Positions 56,597 through 64,000 of a DNA stretch of 64,000 bases are shown here, piece after piece. A program made the position numbers and the translations under genes. The notes beneath the pieces were generated by a model, which saw nothing but the letters and a program-made list of their open reading frames with translations, was not told the DNA's origin and ran no database searches. The stretch is from JAENVT01 sp039931555 (GTDB lineage: Bacteria > Actinomycetota > Acidimicrobiia > Acidimicrobiales > Ilumatobacteraceae). The DNA lies in the NCBI GenBank assembly GCA_039931555.1, contig JBDTRP010000074.1, positions 1 through 64,000 on the forward strand, given 5' to 3'. How positions within the stretch are numbered: the first letter of the stretch is position 1; every line of letters starts with the position of its first letter.

Positions 56597-57877
56597 TCAG
56601 CTGGCCTCGCGGCGGGGCCGCTTGGCCTTGGGCTCGCGCGGGACAAGCGTGGGGTTGGTCTTCTTCTGCACGGTGTCGAGCTCGATCATGACGGTGCCGA
56701 CATCGCTGCGGCCGGGCAGCTCGTACATCGTGTTGAGCAACACCTCTTCGAGGATAGCTCGCAGTCCGCGGGCCCCGGTGCCACGCAGCAACGCCTGCTC
56801 GGCGATTGCTTCCAACGCTTCGCGAGTGAAATCGAGCTCGACGTCTTCGAAGTCGAACACCTTGCGGTATTGCTTGACCAGAGAGTTCTTCGGCTCGGTG
56901 AGGATCTTGATCAGAGCATCGCGATCGAGGCTGCGAACCGCGCCGATCATCGGCAAGCGGCCGACGAACTCGGGAATCAATCCGAACTTCAGCAGGTCTT
57001 CCGGCAGCACCTTGGTGAACAGCTCGCCTGGATCCTTGTCGGCCTTGCTGCGCACCGTGCCGTGGAAACCGACACCCTTGTGGCCGATGCGACTCTCGAT
57101 GATCTGCTCGAGACCGGCAAACGCGCCGCCGCAGATGAACAAGATGTTGGTCGTGTCGATCTGGATGAACTCCTGGTGCGGATGCTTGCGCCCACCCTGC
57201 GGCGGCACCGATGCGACCGTGCCCTCGAGGATCTTCAGCAGCGCCTGCTGCACACCCTCACCGCTGACGTCGCGGGTGATCGAGGGGTTCTCGCTCTTGC
57301 GGGCGATCTTGTCGATCTCGTCGATGTAGATGATGCCGGTCTCGGCCTTCTTCACGTCGAAGTCGGCGGCCTGGATCAACTTCAACAGGATGTTCTCGAC
57401 GTCTTCGCCGACGTAGCCGGCCTCGGTCAGCGCGGTCGCGTCGGCGACTGCGAACGGCACGTTGAGCAGGCGGGCGAGCGTCTGGGCGAGGTGGGTCTTG
57501 CCGCAACCGGTGGGGCCGAGGAGCATGATGTTGCTCTTGGCCAACTCGACCTCGTCGCGACGACCGACGCTGGCGCCCTGCTGGTACTGAATACGTCGGT
57601 AGTGGTTGTAGACGGCGACCGACAGGATTTTCTTGGCCTCGTCCTGGCCGACGACGTAGTCATCGAGGAAGGTACGGATCTCGCGTGGCGTGGGCAGTTC
57701 CTCGAAGCGGATCTCACTCGAATCAGTGAGTTCTTCTTCGATGATCTCGTTGCACAGGTCGATGCACTCGTCGCAGATGTACACGCCCGGGCCGGCGATC
57801 AGCCGCTTGACCTGCTTCTGTGACTTGCCACAGAACGAACATTGCAACAGTTCACCGGTGTCGCCGAATTTCGCCAC
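56597..57877 (-). CDS. clpX: ATP-dependent Clp protease ATP-binding subunit ClpX
   Basis: The unfoldase of ClpXP, 426 residues. The N-terminal zinc finger has Cys 13, 16, 35 and 38 (CSFCGK...YICDEC). Walker A is MLLGPTGCGKTHLAQ (about 122), Walker B ILLKLIQ...GIIYIDEIDKIARK, and the C-terminus has LLRGTGARGLRAILEE. A GTG start is used, with AAGGAGA about 8 nt upstream. It follows clpP by 42 nt in the transcription direction, as in many bacteria. Confidence 0.97.
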   Translation of the reverse strand: MAKFGDTGELLQCSFCGKSQKQVKRLIAGPGVYICDECIDLCNEIIEEELTDSSEIRFEELPTPREIRTFLDDYVVGQDEAKKILSVAVYNHYRRIQYQQGASVGRRDEVELAKSNIMLLGPTGCGKTHLAQTLARLLNVPFAVADATALTEAGYVGEDVENILLKLIQAADFDVKKAETGIIYIDEIDKIARKSENPSITRDVSGEGVQQALLKILEGTVASVPPQGGRKHPHQEFIQIDTTNILFICGGAFAGLEQIIESRIGHKGVGFHGTVRSKADKDPGELFTKVLPEDLLKFGLIPEFVGRLPMIGAVRSLDRDALIKILTEPKNSLVKQYRKVFDFEDVELDFTREALEAIAEQALLRGTGARGLRAILEEVLLNTMYELPGRSDVGTVMIELDTVQKKTNPTLVPREPKAKRPRREAS

Positions 57878-57919
57878 GGTTCAGTCTCCTTGCTCGCCCA
57901 ATAGATCGATTCGTGAGGA

Positions 57920-58549
57920 TCAGCGAATCGGACCGGTGCGGTCGACGGCGTCACGAGACGAGATCACATCATCGATGATGCCATACGTGAGGGCCTCTTG
58001 CGCTTCCATAACGAAATCGCGGTCGGTGTCCTGGTGGACCCGCTCGATGGTCTGACCGGTGTGCTTCGACAGGATTTCCTCGAGCAGATCACGCATACGC
58101 AGGATTTCCTTGGCTGCCAGCTCCAGATCGGTGACCTGGCCGTACCCGACCTGACCGTATGGCTGATGCAAGAGGATTCGGCTGTGCGGCAGGGCCAAAC
58201 GCTTGCCCTTGGTGCCGGCGGCAAGCAGAACGGCCGCAGCCGACGCCGCCTGACCGAGACAGATCGTGGCGATGTCGTTCTTGATGAACTGCATCGTGTC
58301 GTAGATCGCGAACAGCGCGGTGATGTCGCCACCGGGGCTGTTGATGTAGAGGTTGATGTCCTTGTCGGGGTTCTCGCTCTCCAGATGGATGAACTGGGCG
58401 CAGATCAAACTGGCGATGCCGTCGTCGATCGGTGTCTGCAAGAAGATGATGTTCTCCTTCAGCAGACGCGAGTACAGGTCCATCCCGCGTTCGCCACGAC
58501 TGGTCTGTTCGATGACATTGGGAACCAGATAGTTCTTGGACTCAATCAT
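57920..58549 (-). CDS. clpP: ATP-dependent Clp protease proteolytic subunit
   Basis: The serine protease subunit, 209 residues, with Ser 103 in GQAASAAAVLL, His 128 in RILLHQPYG and Asp 174 in QDTDRDF. YINSPGGDITALFAIYDTMQF is the conserved strand region. The start overlaps the trigger factor stop by 8 nt. Only one clpP is seen here, although actinobacteria often carry a tandem clpP1-clpP2 pair. Confidence 0.96.
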   Translation of the reverse strand: MIESKNYLVPNVIEQTSRGERGMDLYSRLLKENIIFLQTPIDDGIASLICAQFIHLESENPDKDINLYINSPGGDITALFAIYDTMQFIKNDIATICLGQAASAAAVLLAAGTKGKRLALPHSRILLHQPYGQVGYGQVTDLELAAKEILRMRDLLEEILSKHTGQTIERVHQDTDRDFVMEAQEALTYGIIDDVISSRDAVDRTGPIR

Positions 58550-59954
58550 GGTCGTGCCCTTCGTGGTCGTGGTCGTGATCGCCGTGTTCGTGATCGCCGT
58601 GGTCGTGGTCGTCGTCAGTCTTGCCCATCACGAGCGCACGATCGATCGGATCGCCGGCCTCGTCGACGATCTCGACATGTTCGAGCAACCAGTCGAGGGC
58701 CTTCGTCTTGCGCATCTGTGCGATCAGATCGGTGACCGCGTCGTTCTTCTCGTAGGCCTTGCGAACCTCGTTGGGCTTCTGGCGCACCTGCATGCCGATT
58801 CGGGCGTACTCGGCGGCGACATCGTCGTCGGTCACCTCCAGCCCCTCGGCATCGACCACGGCGCGCAGCGCAAGGTCGACCTTGACGGCCTTCTCCGACT
58901 GCACCTTCAAGCTTTCGATGAACGTGGCTGCGTCTTGGCCGGTGACCTGCAGCCACTGGTCGATCGAGATGCCTTGAGATTGAAACTGCTGCACGGTGTT
59001 CTGCACCCGGCCCTGAAGATCGGCCTGCACCATCGACTCCGGCGGGTCGAGGTCGACCAATCCGGCGAGCGCCGAGGTGGTGCGCTCGATGAACTGGTTG
59101 CGGGTCTGGTTGAGCTTGCCGGTGCCGATGCGCTCGGCCAACGCGACGCGCCATTCCTCGATCGTGTCGAACTCGCCCAGGTTCTCGCTGACCCATTCGT
59201 CGGTCAGCTCCGGCAGCACGGTCTCCTGCACCTTGGAGATGTTGACGACGAAGTCGGCGGGCTGGCTCGTGCCGTTCGGCGTCGCCGTGAAGGTCAGCTC
59301 GTCGCCCTCCTTGGCACCGAGCAGCTCGGCGTCGAAGCCGGGAGCCACCCAGCCGTTGCCGACCTGGTAGAGCCAATCCTCGGTGTTGAGGCCAGCCACC
59401 GGCTCGCCAACGCGCGTGCCAGCCAGGTTGATCGTGACCTGGTCGCCCGATTGCACCGCTCGATCGGCATCGACAAGCGAACCCTGGCGGCGCAGCTCGG
59501 CTTCGACCGCCTCGTCGATGTCGGCCTCGGTTGCGACGGGCGACGTCAGCTCGACGCGCAGCCCGCCGTAGCCGGGAACGGTGATCTCCGGGCGAACCTC
59601 GCACGTCGCGTCGAACGAGACGGGCCCGCTCTCTTGCCCGGCGGTGAACTCGATGTTCGGTGTGGCGATGAGATCGATGTCGTGGTCGCGCACCGCGTTG
59701 GCCAGATACTGCGGAACAGCATCGCGGAGTGCCTGCTCACGGGCCGTCGCCAGCCCGATTCGGGCCTCGAGCACCTTGCGCGGCACCTTGCCCTGGCGGA
59801 AACCGGGCAGCTTCACCTCTTTGGCGATCGTGCGGAACGCCATGTCGATGTCACGATCGAACTCGGCCTCCTCGATGGTCACGGAAAGCTTCACGAGCTT
59901 CTTGGCGGGTGCGTCTTCTGGGATGTCCTCTACGGGCGCAATCGTGCTATTCAC
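58542..59954 (-). CDS. tig: trigger factor with His/Asp-rich C-terminal tail
   Basis: A ribosome-associated chaperone and peptidyl-prolyl isomerase, 470 residues. The N-terminal ribosome-binding domain has LPGFRQGKVPRKVLEARIG. The FKBP-like domain (about residues 155-235) contains QSGDQVTINLAG, and the helical C-terminal domain ends near residue 440. The last 25 residues are almost only His, Asp, Glu and Gly (HDHGDHEHGDHDHDHEGH), a likely metal-binding tail. GTG 59954 is the start, with TAGCAT 9 nt upstream. It heads tig-clpP-clpX-folC. Confidence 0.94.
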   Translation of the reverse strand: MNSTIAPVEDIPEDAPAKKLVKLSVTIEEAEFDRDIDMAFRTIAKEVKLPGFRQGKVPRKVLEARIGLATAREQALRDAVPQYLANAVRDHDIDLIATPNIEFTAGQESGPVSFDATCEVRPEITVPGYGGLRVELTSPVATEADIDEAVEAELRRQGSLVDADRAVQSGDQVTINLAGTRVGEPVAGLNTEDWLYQVGNGWVAPGFDAELLGAKEGDELTFTATPNGTSQPADFVVNISKVQETVLPELTDEWVSENLGEFDTIEEWRVALAERIGTGKLNQTRNQFIERTTSALAGLVDLDPPESMVQADLQGRVQNTVQQFQSQGISIDQWLQVTGQDAATFIESLKVQSEKAVKVDLALRAVVDAEGLEVTDDDVAAEYARIGMQVRQKPNEVRKAYEKNDAVTDLIAQMRKTKALDWLLEHVEIVDEAGDPIDRALVMGKTDDDHDHGDHEHGDHDHDHEGHDHD

Positions 59955-59963
59955 AGATCGTCG

Positions 59964-59969
59964 ATGCTA
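59964..59969 (-). promoter_or_regulatory. -10 box upstream of tig operon
   Basis: TAGCAT on the minus strand, 9 nt before GTG 59954. Confidence 0.4.
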
Positions 59970-60002
59970 TCGGTCGGCCTTCTCATCGGGCAGACTGTGA
60001 CC

Positions 60003-60281
60003 ATGACCTATTGGAAGCCTCACGCGCTTGCCAAGCCGCACGCCGACCAGCTCGATCTGCGGATCGGCGACCGTGTGGAGAGCACCGTCGACCTCGACAG
60101 CGGCGTCGCCGCAGGCACCGAGGGCAAGGTCATTCTGGCCAACGGGTTCAACTGGCAGCGCTACCGCGTGGCCTTCGTCAACGGCATCGAGGTCGGTGAT
60201 CTCGACCAGCGCAACATCGTCCCCATCGGCAAGGCCGCCAAGCGCCTGGCCAAGATCGCCAAGGCCGCCAGCCGCGCCTGA
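60003..60281 (+). CDS. small hypothetical protein, SH3-like
   Basis: A 92-residue basic protein. The middle part (LRIGDRVESTVDLDSGVAAG, then GKVILANGFNWQRYRVAFVNGIEV) alternates short strands and turns like a small SH3/KOW barrel. The C-terminal tail is Lys/Ala-rich (AAKRLAKIAKAASRA). The function is unknown; nucleic-acid binding is a guess from charge and fold. It lies 13 nt before the aminotransferase gene and is probably cotranscribed with it. Confidence 0.6.
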   Translation: MTYWKPHALAKPHADQLDLRIGDRVESTVDLDSGVAAGTEGKVILANGFNWQRYRVAFVNGIEVGDLDQRNIVPIGKAAKRLAKIAKAASRA

Positions 60282-60294
60282 ACACACTCCAGCG

Positions 60295-61455
60295 ATGACA
60301 TCGTTACGTCACCGGTTCCCGGGCATCGGGCCGGAATGGGCCCGGTTCGACGGGCCGGCAGGCACCCAGATGGTCGACTCGGCGATCACCGCGATGAGCG
60401 AGTGGATGGCCAGCGGCAACACGGCGAGCAACGGCGGTCCGTTCGCCGCCGCCGAGGAGTGCCAGCGACTGATCGACCGAACGCGTGCAGCCGTCGGCCA
60501 GCTGCTGGGTGCGGATCCGAACGGCATCAGCTTCGGCCCCAACATGACATCGCTGACGTTTGCCGTGTCGCGGGCGATCGGCGCAACGCTGCGCCCCGGC
60601 GACCGGATCGTGGGAACCCGGCTCGATCACGACGCCAACATCACACCGTGGCGACGAGCGGCAGACGCGGCTGGGGCACAGCAGGTGCTGGCCCCATTCG
60701 ACCCGGACACCGGGCAACTATCGCCCGACAACGTGATCGACCTCATCGACGAGCACACCAAGTGGGTCACGCTGCCCGGCGCATCGAACCTGCTCGGCTC
60801 CACACCCGACCTCGTCCCGATCATCGAGGCCGCACATGCAGTCGGCGCTTACGTCTACGTCGACGCGGTGCACCTCGCCCCGCATCGCAGGATCGACATC
60901 GCCGCGCTCGAGTGCGATGCGCTGGTGACGTCTCCATACAAGTGGTACGGCCCGCACAGCGGCGTGCTGTGGATGCGACCCGAGTTGTTGGAGAGCCTTC
61001 CCGTGTTCAAGGTCCGCCCCGCAGCCGATCACGGGCCGGCGCGCATCGAAACCGGGATGCCGAACTTCGAGGGCATCGCCGGAATCGAAGCTGCCGCACG
61101 CTTCCTGATCGAGGAGGGGATGGACCAACTCGCCGCAGCGGAGTCGGAGGTGTTCTCGCGCTTGCTCGAGGGCCTGCTCTCGATCAACGGGGTGAAGGTG
61201 TGGGGCTCGCACACGCTCGAGGGACGAGTGCCGACGGCCGCCTTCACGATCGAGGGTGTGCATCCGGCTGACGCATCGAAGGCACTGGCTGCCTCGCAGG
61301 TCGCGGTGTGGGATGGCCACAACTACGCCGTCGAAGTCGTCGACCAGTTGGGGTTGGCCGACAGCGGCGGCGTGATCCGCGCCGGTGTGTCGCGCTACGT
61401 CGAACAGCCCGATGTCGACCGCCTGCTGGCAGCCGTCCGTACCCTTGCCCCCTAA
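60295..61455 (+). CDS. class V aminotransferase, cysteine desulfurase-like
   Basis: A 386-residue PLP-dependent enzyme of the cysteine desulfurase-like subgroup. FDGPAGTQMVDSAITAMSEW begins the domain, the PLP-pairing Asp is in AYVYVDAVHLAPHRRID, and the Schiff-base Lys is in LVTSPYKWYGPHSGVLW near residue 221. The catalytic Cys loop of true NifS/SufS enzymes is not evident, so the reaction (desulfurase, lyase or transaminase) is open. ATG 60295 starts the conserved sequence. Confidence 0.85.
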   Translation: MTSLRHRFPGIGPEWARFDGPAGTQMVDSAITAMSEWMASGNTASNGGPFAAAEECQRLIDRTRAAVGQLLGADPNGISFGPNMTSLTFAVSRAIGATLRPGDRIVGTRLDHDANITPWRRAADAAGAQQVLAPFDPDTGQLSPDNVIDLIDEHTKWVTLPGASNLLGSTPDLVPIIEAAHAVGAYVYVDAVHLAPHRRIDIAALECDALVTSPYKWYGPHSGVLWMRPELLESLPVFKVRPAADHGPARIETGMPNFEGIAGIEAAARFLIEEGMDQLAAAESEVFSRLLEGLLSINGVKVWGSHTLEGRVPTAAFTIEGVHPADASKALAASQVAVWDGHNYAVEVVDQLGLADSGGVIRAGVSRYVEQPDVDRLLAAVRTLAP

Positions 61456-61557
61456 TTCTTGCAGAGGTGGTCACACGCTGACCGTCCCCACGACGGTCAT
61501 GCCGCGTCCGCAATCCACGGCGACCTGGAGATCGGCGCCGGTAACATGCACGACGTC

Positions 61558-61630
61558 CGGGATGTGGCGCAGTTGGTAGCGCACCTGCTTTGGGAGCAGG
61601 GGGTCGGGAGTTCGAGTCTCCCCATCCCGA
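61558..61630 (+). tRNA. tRNA-Pro (anticodon TGG)
   Basis: A 73-nt cloverleaf: acceptor stem CGGGATG/CATCCCG, D-arm with AGTTGGTAGCGC, anticodon stem CCTGC/GCAGG around TTTGGGA (anticodon TGG), T-arm GTTCGAGTC, discriminator A, no encoded CCA. A tyrosine recombinase gene begins 101 nt downstream, so its 3' end is the probable attachment site of the element to the right. Confidence 0.95.
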
Positions 61631-61646
61631 CACTGTTGACCTGGTG

Positions 61647-61731
61647 TGATACGATTTCAGGAGTCGCTCCCGAAGGCCATGTATCAGCCATGTATCAGAC
61701 TTTCGGGCGTCGATGACGCTGGAGGTGATAC
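61647..61731. repeat. TGATAC/GTATCA repeats between tRNA-Pro and integrase
   Basis: TGATAC occurs at 61647-61652 and 61726-61731. Its complement GTATCA occurs at 61681-61686 and 61692-61697, within a tandem CCATGTATCAG. CCCGAA (61669-61674) and TTCGGG (61702-61707) enclose the tandem pair. These are likely binding sites of the integrase or its accessory factor. Confidence 0.55.
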
Positions 61732-62862
61732 ATGAGTTGGAAGGCGATCGGTCAGCCGACGGTCCGCAAGCAGCGCGACAAGTGGGTGGTGCGCATCGAT
61801 GGCATCGACACGACGACCGGCAAACATCGGCCGCGACAGCTCGGCACCTATGCGTCGCAGCGCTCGGCACTCGCCGCTTCTCGTGAACATCGGGCCAGCG
61901 CGCGGAGCACCGAACGCGGGACGGTCAGCTGGCTCGTTCGTCGCTACGTGGCGAGCAAGTCCGACATCACGCCGAAGGCGCGCGAGCAGTACGCGTGGGC
62001 GATCCCACACATCGAGCACGGCCTCGGCGCGATTCCGTTGGCGCGGCTCGACCGCGACGATGTCGCCGACTGGATCAACGCACTGGCGAGCGCCGGCAAG
62101 TTGTCTCGACGCAGCGTGCAGATCTGCCGGAACGTCCTCCGAGCTTCGCTCGCCGACGCTGTCGAGGAAGGCTTGATCCCGAGGAGTCCGGCGGCACGGG
62201 TGGCGTTGCCTCGAACGGTCGCCAAGCCGGTCAAAGAGAAAGTCGTGCAAGCGTGGGAGGCGAAGGACGTCGAGACGTTCCTCGCAGCCGTCGCGGCTCA
62301 TCGCTGGGCAGTCGGGTTCCAACTCGGCGTGCTCTATGGCCTCCGGCGCAGCGAAGTTCTCGCACTCCGGTGGGACGACTTCGATCCCAAGGGCCGCACA
62401 CTTCGAATCGACGAGAGCCTCGTCGCGGTCAACCGCGGTGCCGTACTGGGTGACGCCAAGAACGTGCGTTCACGTCGGCTGGTTCCATTGTCCGACGACG
62501 GGGTGCGCGCTCTCAAGCGACGCCGCACCGAGCAAGCCGAAGAACGACTGCTCGCCGGTTCGGAGTGGGAAGACAACGACCTCATCATCGCCACCCGCCA
62601 GGGTCGACTCGTGCTCCCCCGCTCGTACGACCGAGCGTTGGCGCTCATCGTCGACAAAGCCAAGCTGCCGCGCCTCACGTCGCATGGTCTGCGCCACACC
62701 GCAGCCACTCACATGGTCAACAACGCGAAGGACGTCGGCGAGCTTCGAGCAATTGCCGACATCCTCGGCCACAGCCCGGAGATGCTGATGACGGTCTACG
62801 CCCACGCACTCCCCCAAAGCCGCCAGGCGATCGTCGATCGCATTCAGCACACTTCGGCGTAG
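61732..62862 (+). CDS. tyrosine recombinase / integrase
   Basis: A 376-residue island or phage integrase. An N-terminal Arm-DNA-binding segment (RKQRDKWVVRIDGIDTTTGK), a core-binding domain (about residues 60-160) and the catalytic domain with Arg in YGLRRSEVLALRW (about 205), Lys in DAKNVRSRRLVPL, HGLRH (about 317-321), His in LGHSPEMLMTVYAHAL and Tyr near 355. The start has GGAGG 6 nt upstream and lies just past the last TGATAC repeat, so its own product or a partner may regulate it. It reads away from tRNA-Pro. Confidence 0.92.
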   Translation: MSWKAIGQPTVRKQRDKWVVRIDGIDTTTGKHRPRQLGTYASQRSALAASREHRASARSTERGTVSWLVRRYVASKSDITPKAREQYAWAIPHIEHGLGAIPLARLDRDDVADWINALASAGKLSRRSVQICRNVLRASLADAVEEGLIPRSPAARVALPRTVAKPVKEKVVQAWEAKDVETFLAAVAAHRWAVGFQLGVLYGLRRSEVLALRWDDFDPKGRTLRIDESLVAVNRGAVLGDAKNVRSRRLVPLSDDGVRALKRRRTEQAEERLLAGSEWEDNDLIIATRQGRLVLPRSYDRALALIVDKAKLPRLTSHGLRHTAATHMVNNAKDVGELRAIADILGHSPEMLMTVYAHALPQSRQAIVDRIQHTSA

Positions 62863-62872
62863 CGGCCATTCT

Positions 62873-63415
62873 TCAGGGTTCGGTATCGCCGGCCGTGAGT
62901 GTTGGGTATCGACGCTTGAAGGCCTCAGCGGGTTCGAGGACAAACCCGCCAGGGCCGAACGTGACTGTGAAGTTGTCGAGAAATCCGACTTGGCCGAGCA
63001 TCACTGCGGTTCCTTGGTGTGGCCAAGGCGTCAGGACTGCCACCAAGCTGCGCCACCGAATCGCGGGTTCCGCCGAAAGTTCTGCCGGCGGCCTGGCTTC
63101 CAACGTCAATTCGTACAACGGAACCTCGCTCGCACTACCGGCAAGTCGGAGGAACATCGAACTGCCGGTGTCCACAGGGTCACCACCGCTCTGGATCACC
63201 TCCTGGGCAACAACGGTTACCGGCCCGCCGGTGTCGACGATCGCCGAGAACGTCGGACTACCCGACGACGTGCCGACTCCGATGACCGCACGAAGAATGA
63301 GCCGGGGCAGCTTCCCGCGACCTTCGCCGAAGTCGGTGTACGGGTAGACCCAGGGCTCAGCCAAGTCCGTAGACGAGAGGTTCACGAGGGTCGGGCGCTC
63401 GCATGACTTCGACAC
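62873..63415 (-). CDS. retropepsin-like aspartic protease domain protein
   Basis: A protein of up to 180 residues with a retropepsin-like fold. FSAIVDTGGPVTVV carries the catalytic-type DTG triad (Asp about 61), and VMLGQVGFLDNFTVTFGPGGFVLEP matches the closing LLGxxFLDxFxVxF pattern. A single-domain enzyme of this kind would act as a dimer. The start is uncertain: GTG 63415 overlaps the upstream gene by 59 nt, GTG 63385 by 29 nt, and TTG 63364 by 8 nt. Whether it cleaves proteins is unknown. It is paired with the small gene at 63357-63545. Confidence 0.75.
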   Translation of the reverse strand: MSKSCERPTLVNLSSTDLAEPWVYPYTDFGEGRGKLPRLILRAVIGVGTSSGSPTFSAIVDTGGPVTVVAQEVIQSGGDPVDTGSSMFLRLAGSASEVPLYELTLEARPPAELSAEPAIRWRSLVAVLTPWPHQGTAVMLGQVGFLDNFTVTFGPGGFVLEPAEAFKRRYPTLTAGDTEP

Positions 63416-63545
63416 CCTCGATGTGCTCGAGCGCTATAGCTGAGAGCAGCTCAGACAGCGATGCTGCATCGCAACGAACGGTGCCGGCCGAGTCGACCGC
63501 CACCCACCGGCCCGCCCATGCTTCGAGCTGAAGAGTCCTCACCAC
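63357..63545 (-). CDS. small DUF5678-like protein, partner of the retropepsin gene
   Basis: A 62-residue protein. WAGRWVAVDSAGTVRCDAASLSELLSAI and the end RAPDPREPLVYGLG give the pattern W-G-x-W-V-A-V ... P-x-E-P-x-x-Y-G-L-G that I associate with DUF5678-like small proteins; the exact family was not checked. It starts with GTG 63545 and overlaps the retropepsin gene, whichever start is right. Its function is unknown; a substrate or adaptor role for the protease is one possibility. Confidence 0.6.
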   Translation of the reverse strand: MVRTLQLEAWAGRWVAVDSAGTVRCDAASLSELLSAIALEHIEGVEVMRAPDPREPLVYGLG

Positions 63546-63583
63546 AAGGATTGATCGTAGTCGGCCCGGTCCGCCTCAACACG

Positions 63584-63589
63584 TACAAT
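63584..63589 (+). promoter_or_regulatory. -10 box, leaderless start of RHH gene
   Basis: TACAAT, 7 nt before GTG 63597. Confidence 0.5.
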
Positions 63590-63596
63590 TGGCGCG

Positions 63597-63800
63597 GTGA
63601 AAATGACGCTCGATCTTCCAGCGGAAGCGCTCGGCAGGCTTCAAGCCGAGGCCCGCCTCCGGGATATCACCGTAGATCAGCTCGTCGCCGACCTTGCCAA
63701 TTCGCTTCCGACCGAGGACGCCCTGGAGACCTTCATCGGATCAGGCTCATCCGGGCGAGGCGATCTGGCCAGGCGCCATCGCGAGATTCGTTCCGAGTAG
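63597..63800 (+). CDS. ribbon-helix-helix (antitoxin-like) protein
   Basis: A 67-residue protein: a strand (MKMTLDLP), two helices (AEALGRLQAEARLRDI, TVDQLVADLANSLP), then EDALETFIGSGSSGRGDLARRH, a tail found in VapB-like antitoxins that pair with PIN toxins. It begins with GTG 7 nt behind a TACAAT box, so it is probably leaderless; ATG 63603 is an alternative. No toxin gene is visible in the 200 nt left before the window ends, and nothing else was seen there. It is divergent from the DUF5678-like/retropepsin pair. Confidence 0.7.
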   Translation: MKMTLDLPAEALGRLQAEARLRDITVDQLVADLANSLPTEDALETFIGSGSSGRGDLARRHREIRSE

Positions 63801-64000
63801 GCAGCCGAGTCCACACAGCATCGCGACATGTGACCCGCCACGCCACTGAATCCCCATCATCGGGCACCCCGTCCAACTGCTCATCGACGCTGCGACCGAC
63901 CTACAAACAACCGTGTCCGCAAAATTCGTACAGCAGTGCTGGGTGTGAAGTTCGTCACGGCCAATTGTCCGTTGAGTACCGCTGAAGTCCACTGAGTACC

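Noticed and set aside
55193..57823. An 876-codon open frame antisense to folC and clpX
   Set aside because: Two well-conserved genes lie on the other strand; the frame is a composition artefact.
63801..64000. PIN toxin gene behind the antitoxin-like protein
   Set aside because: No start followed by a PIN-like strand with conserved Asp was found in any frame before the window ends.
1..64000. CRISPR arrays, rRNA genes, insertion sequences, replication origin
   Set aside because: No regularly spaced repeats, rRNA sequence, transposase or DnaA-box cluster was noticed.

Overview
The window looks like chromosomal DNA of a high-GC Gram-positive bacterium of the phylum Actinomycetota. The gene set (MreBCD-PBP2-RodA, RNase E/G followed by L21-L27-Obg-ProB, MurJ, a wax ester synthase/DGAT, CoxDE-like AAA/VWA proteins) and the many start codons lying directly behind a TANNNT box fit that phylum. 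The class Acidimicrobiia (Ilumatobacter-like) is my best guess from gene content, but this is inference and not proven by any marker here.

Layout. 1-3775 is the integrase-proximal end of an element integrated behind tRNA-Gly(GCC): small hypothetical genes, a DinB-like gene framed by a short direct repeat, a leaderless toxin-antitoxin pair and a tyrosine recombinase. 3776-16892 is mixed housekeeping: EamA transporter, homoserine O-acetyltransferase (metX) with a SAM-type riboswitch, SET-domain protein, saccharopine-dehydrogenase-like protein, APH-fold kinase, SURF1, metallo-beta-lactamase, WS/DGAT, lipoprotein and histidine phosphatase. 16941-27115 is a tightly overlapping purine operon, purL-purQ-purC-purF-purDM-purN-guaB, with a PurS-like extension on PurL and a PurD-PurM fusion. 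27190-45353 holds a large inverted repeat, a UvrD-type helicase with HRDC domain, a MoxR/VWA pair, a large secreted protein, a CbxX/EccA-like AAA protein, MurJ, PspA, ProB, Obg, a dNTPase-like HD protein and an amidohydrolase. 45392-54965 runs leftward as ndk, mreB-mreC-mreD-mrdA-rodA, rne, rplU-rpmA (then, beyond the amidohydrolase and dNTPase genes, obg-proB). 55253-59954 is folC-clpX-clpP-tig, also leftward. 61558-64000 begins a second element behind tRNA-Pro(TGG): a tyrosine recombinase, a retropepsin-like protein, a small DUF5678-like partner and an orphan ribbon-helix-helix protein.

How the genes work together. The purine operon covers most steps from PRPP to SAICAR plus IMP dehydrogenase, with translational coupling at every junction. 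The mre/mrdA/rodA/murJ genes build the elongation-mode cell wall. tig-clpP-clpX form a protein-folding and degradation module. The two tRNA-linked integrases bracket the core region. About twenty genes carry a TANNNT box 6-11 nt before the start codon, which implies leaderless transcription and helped to choose several starts.
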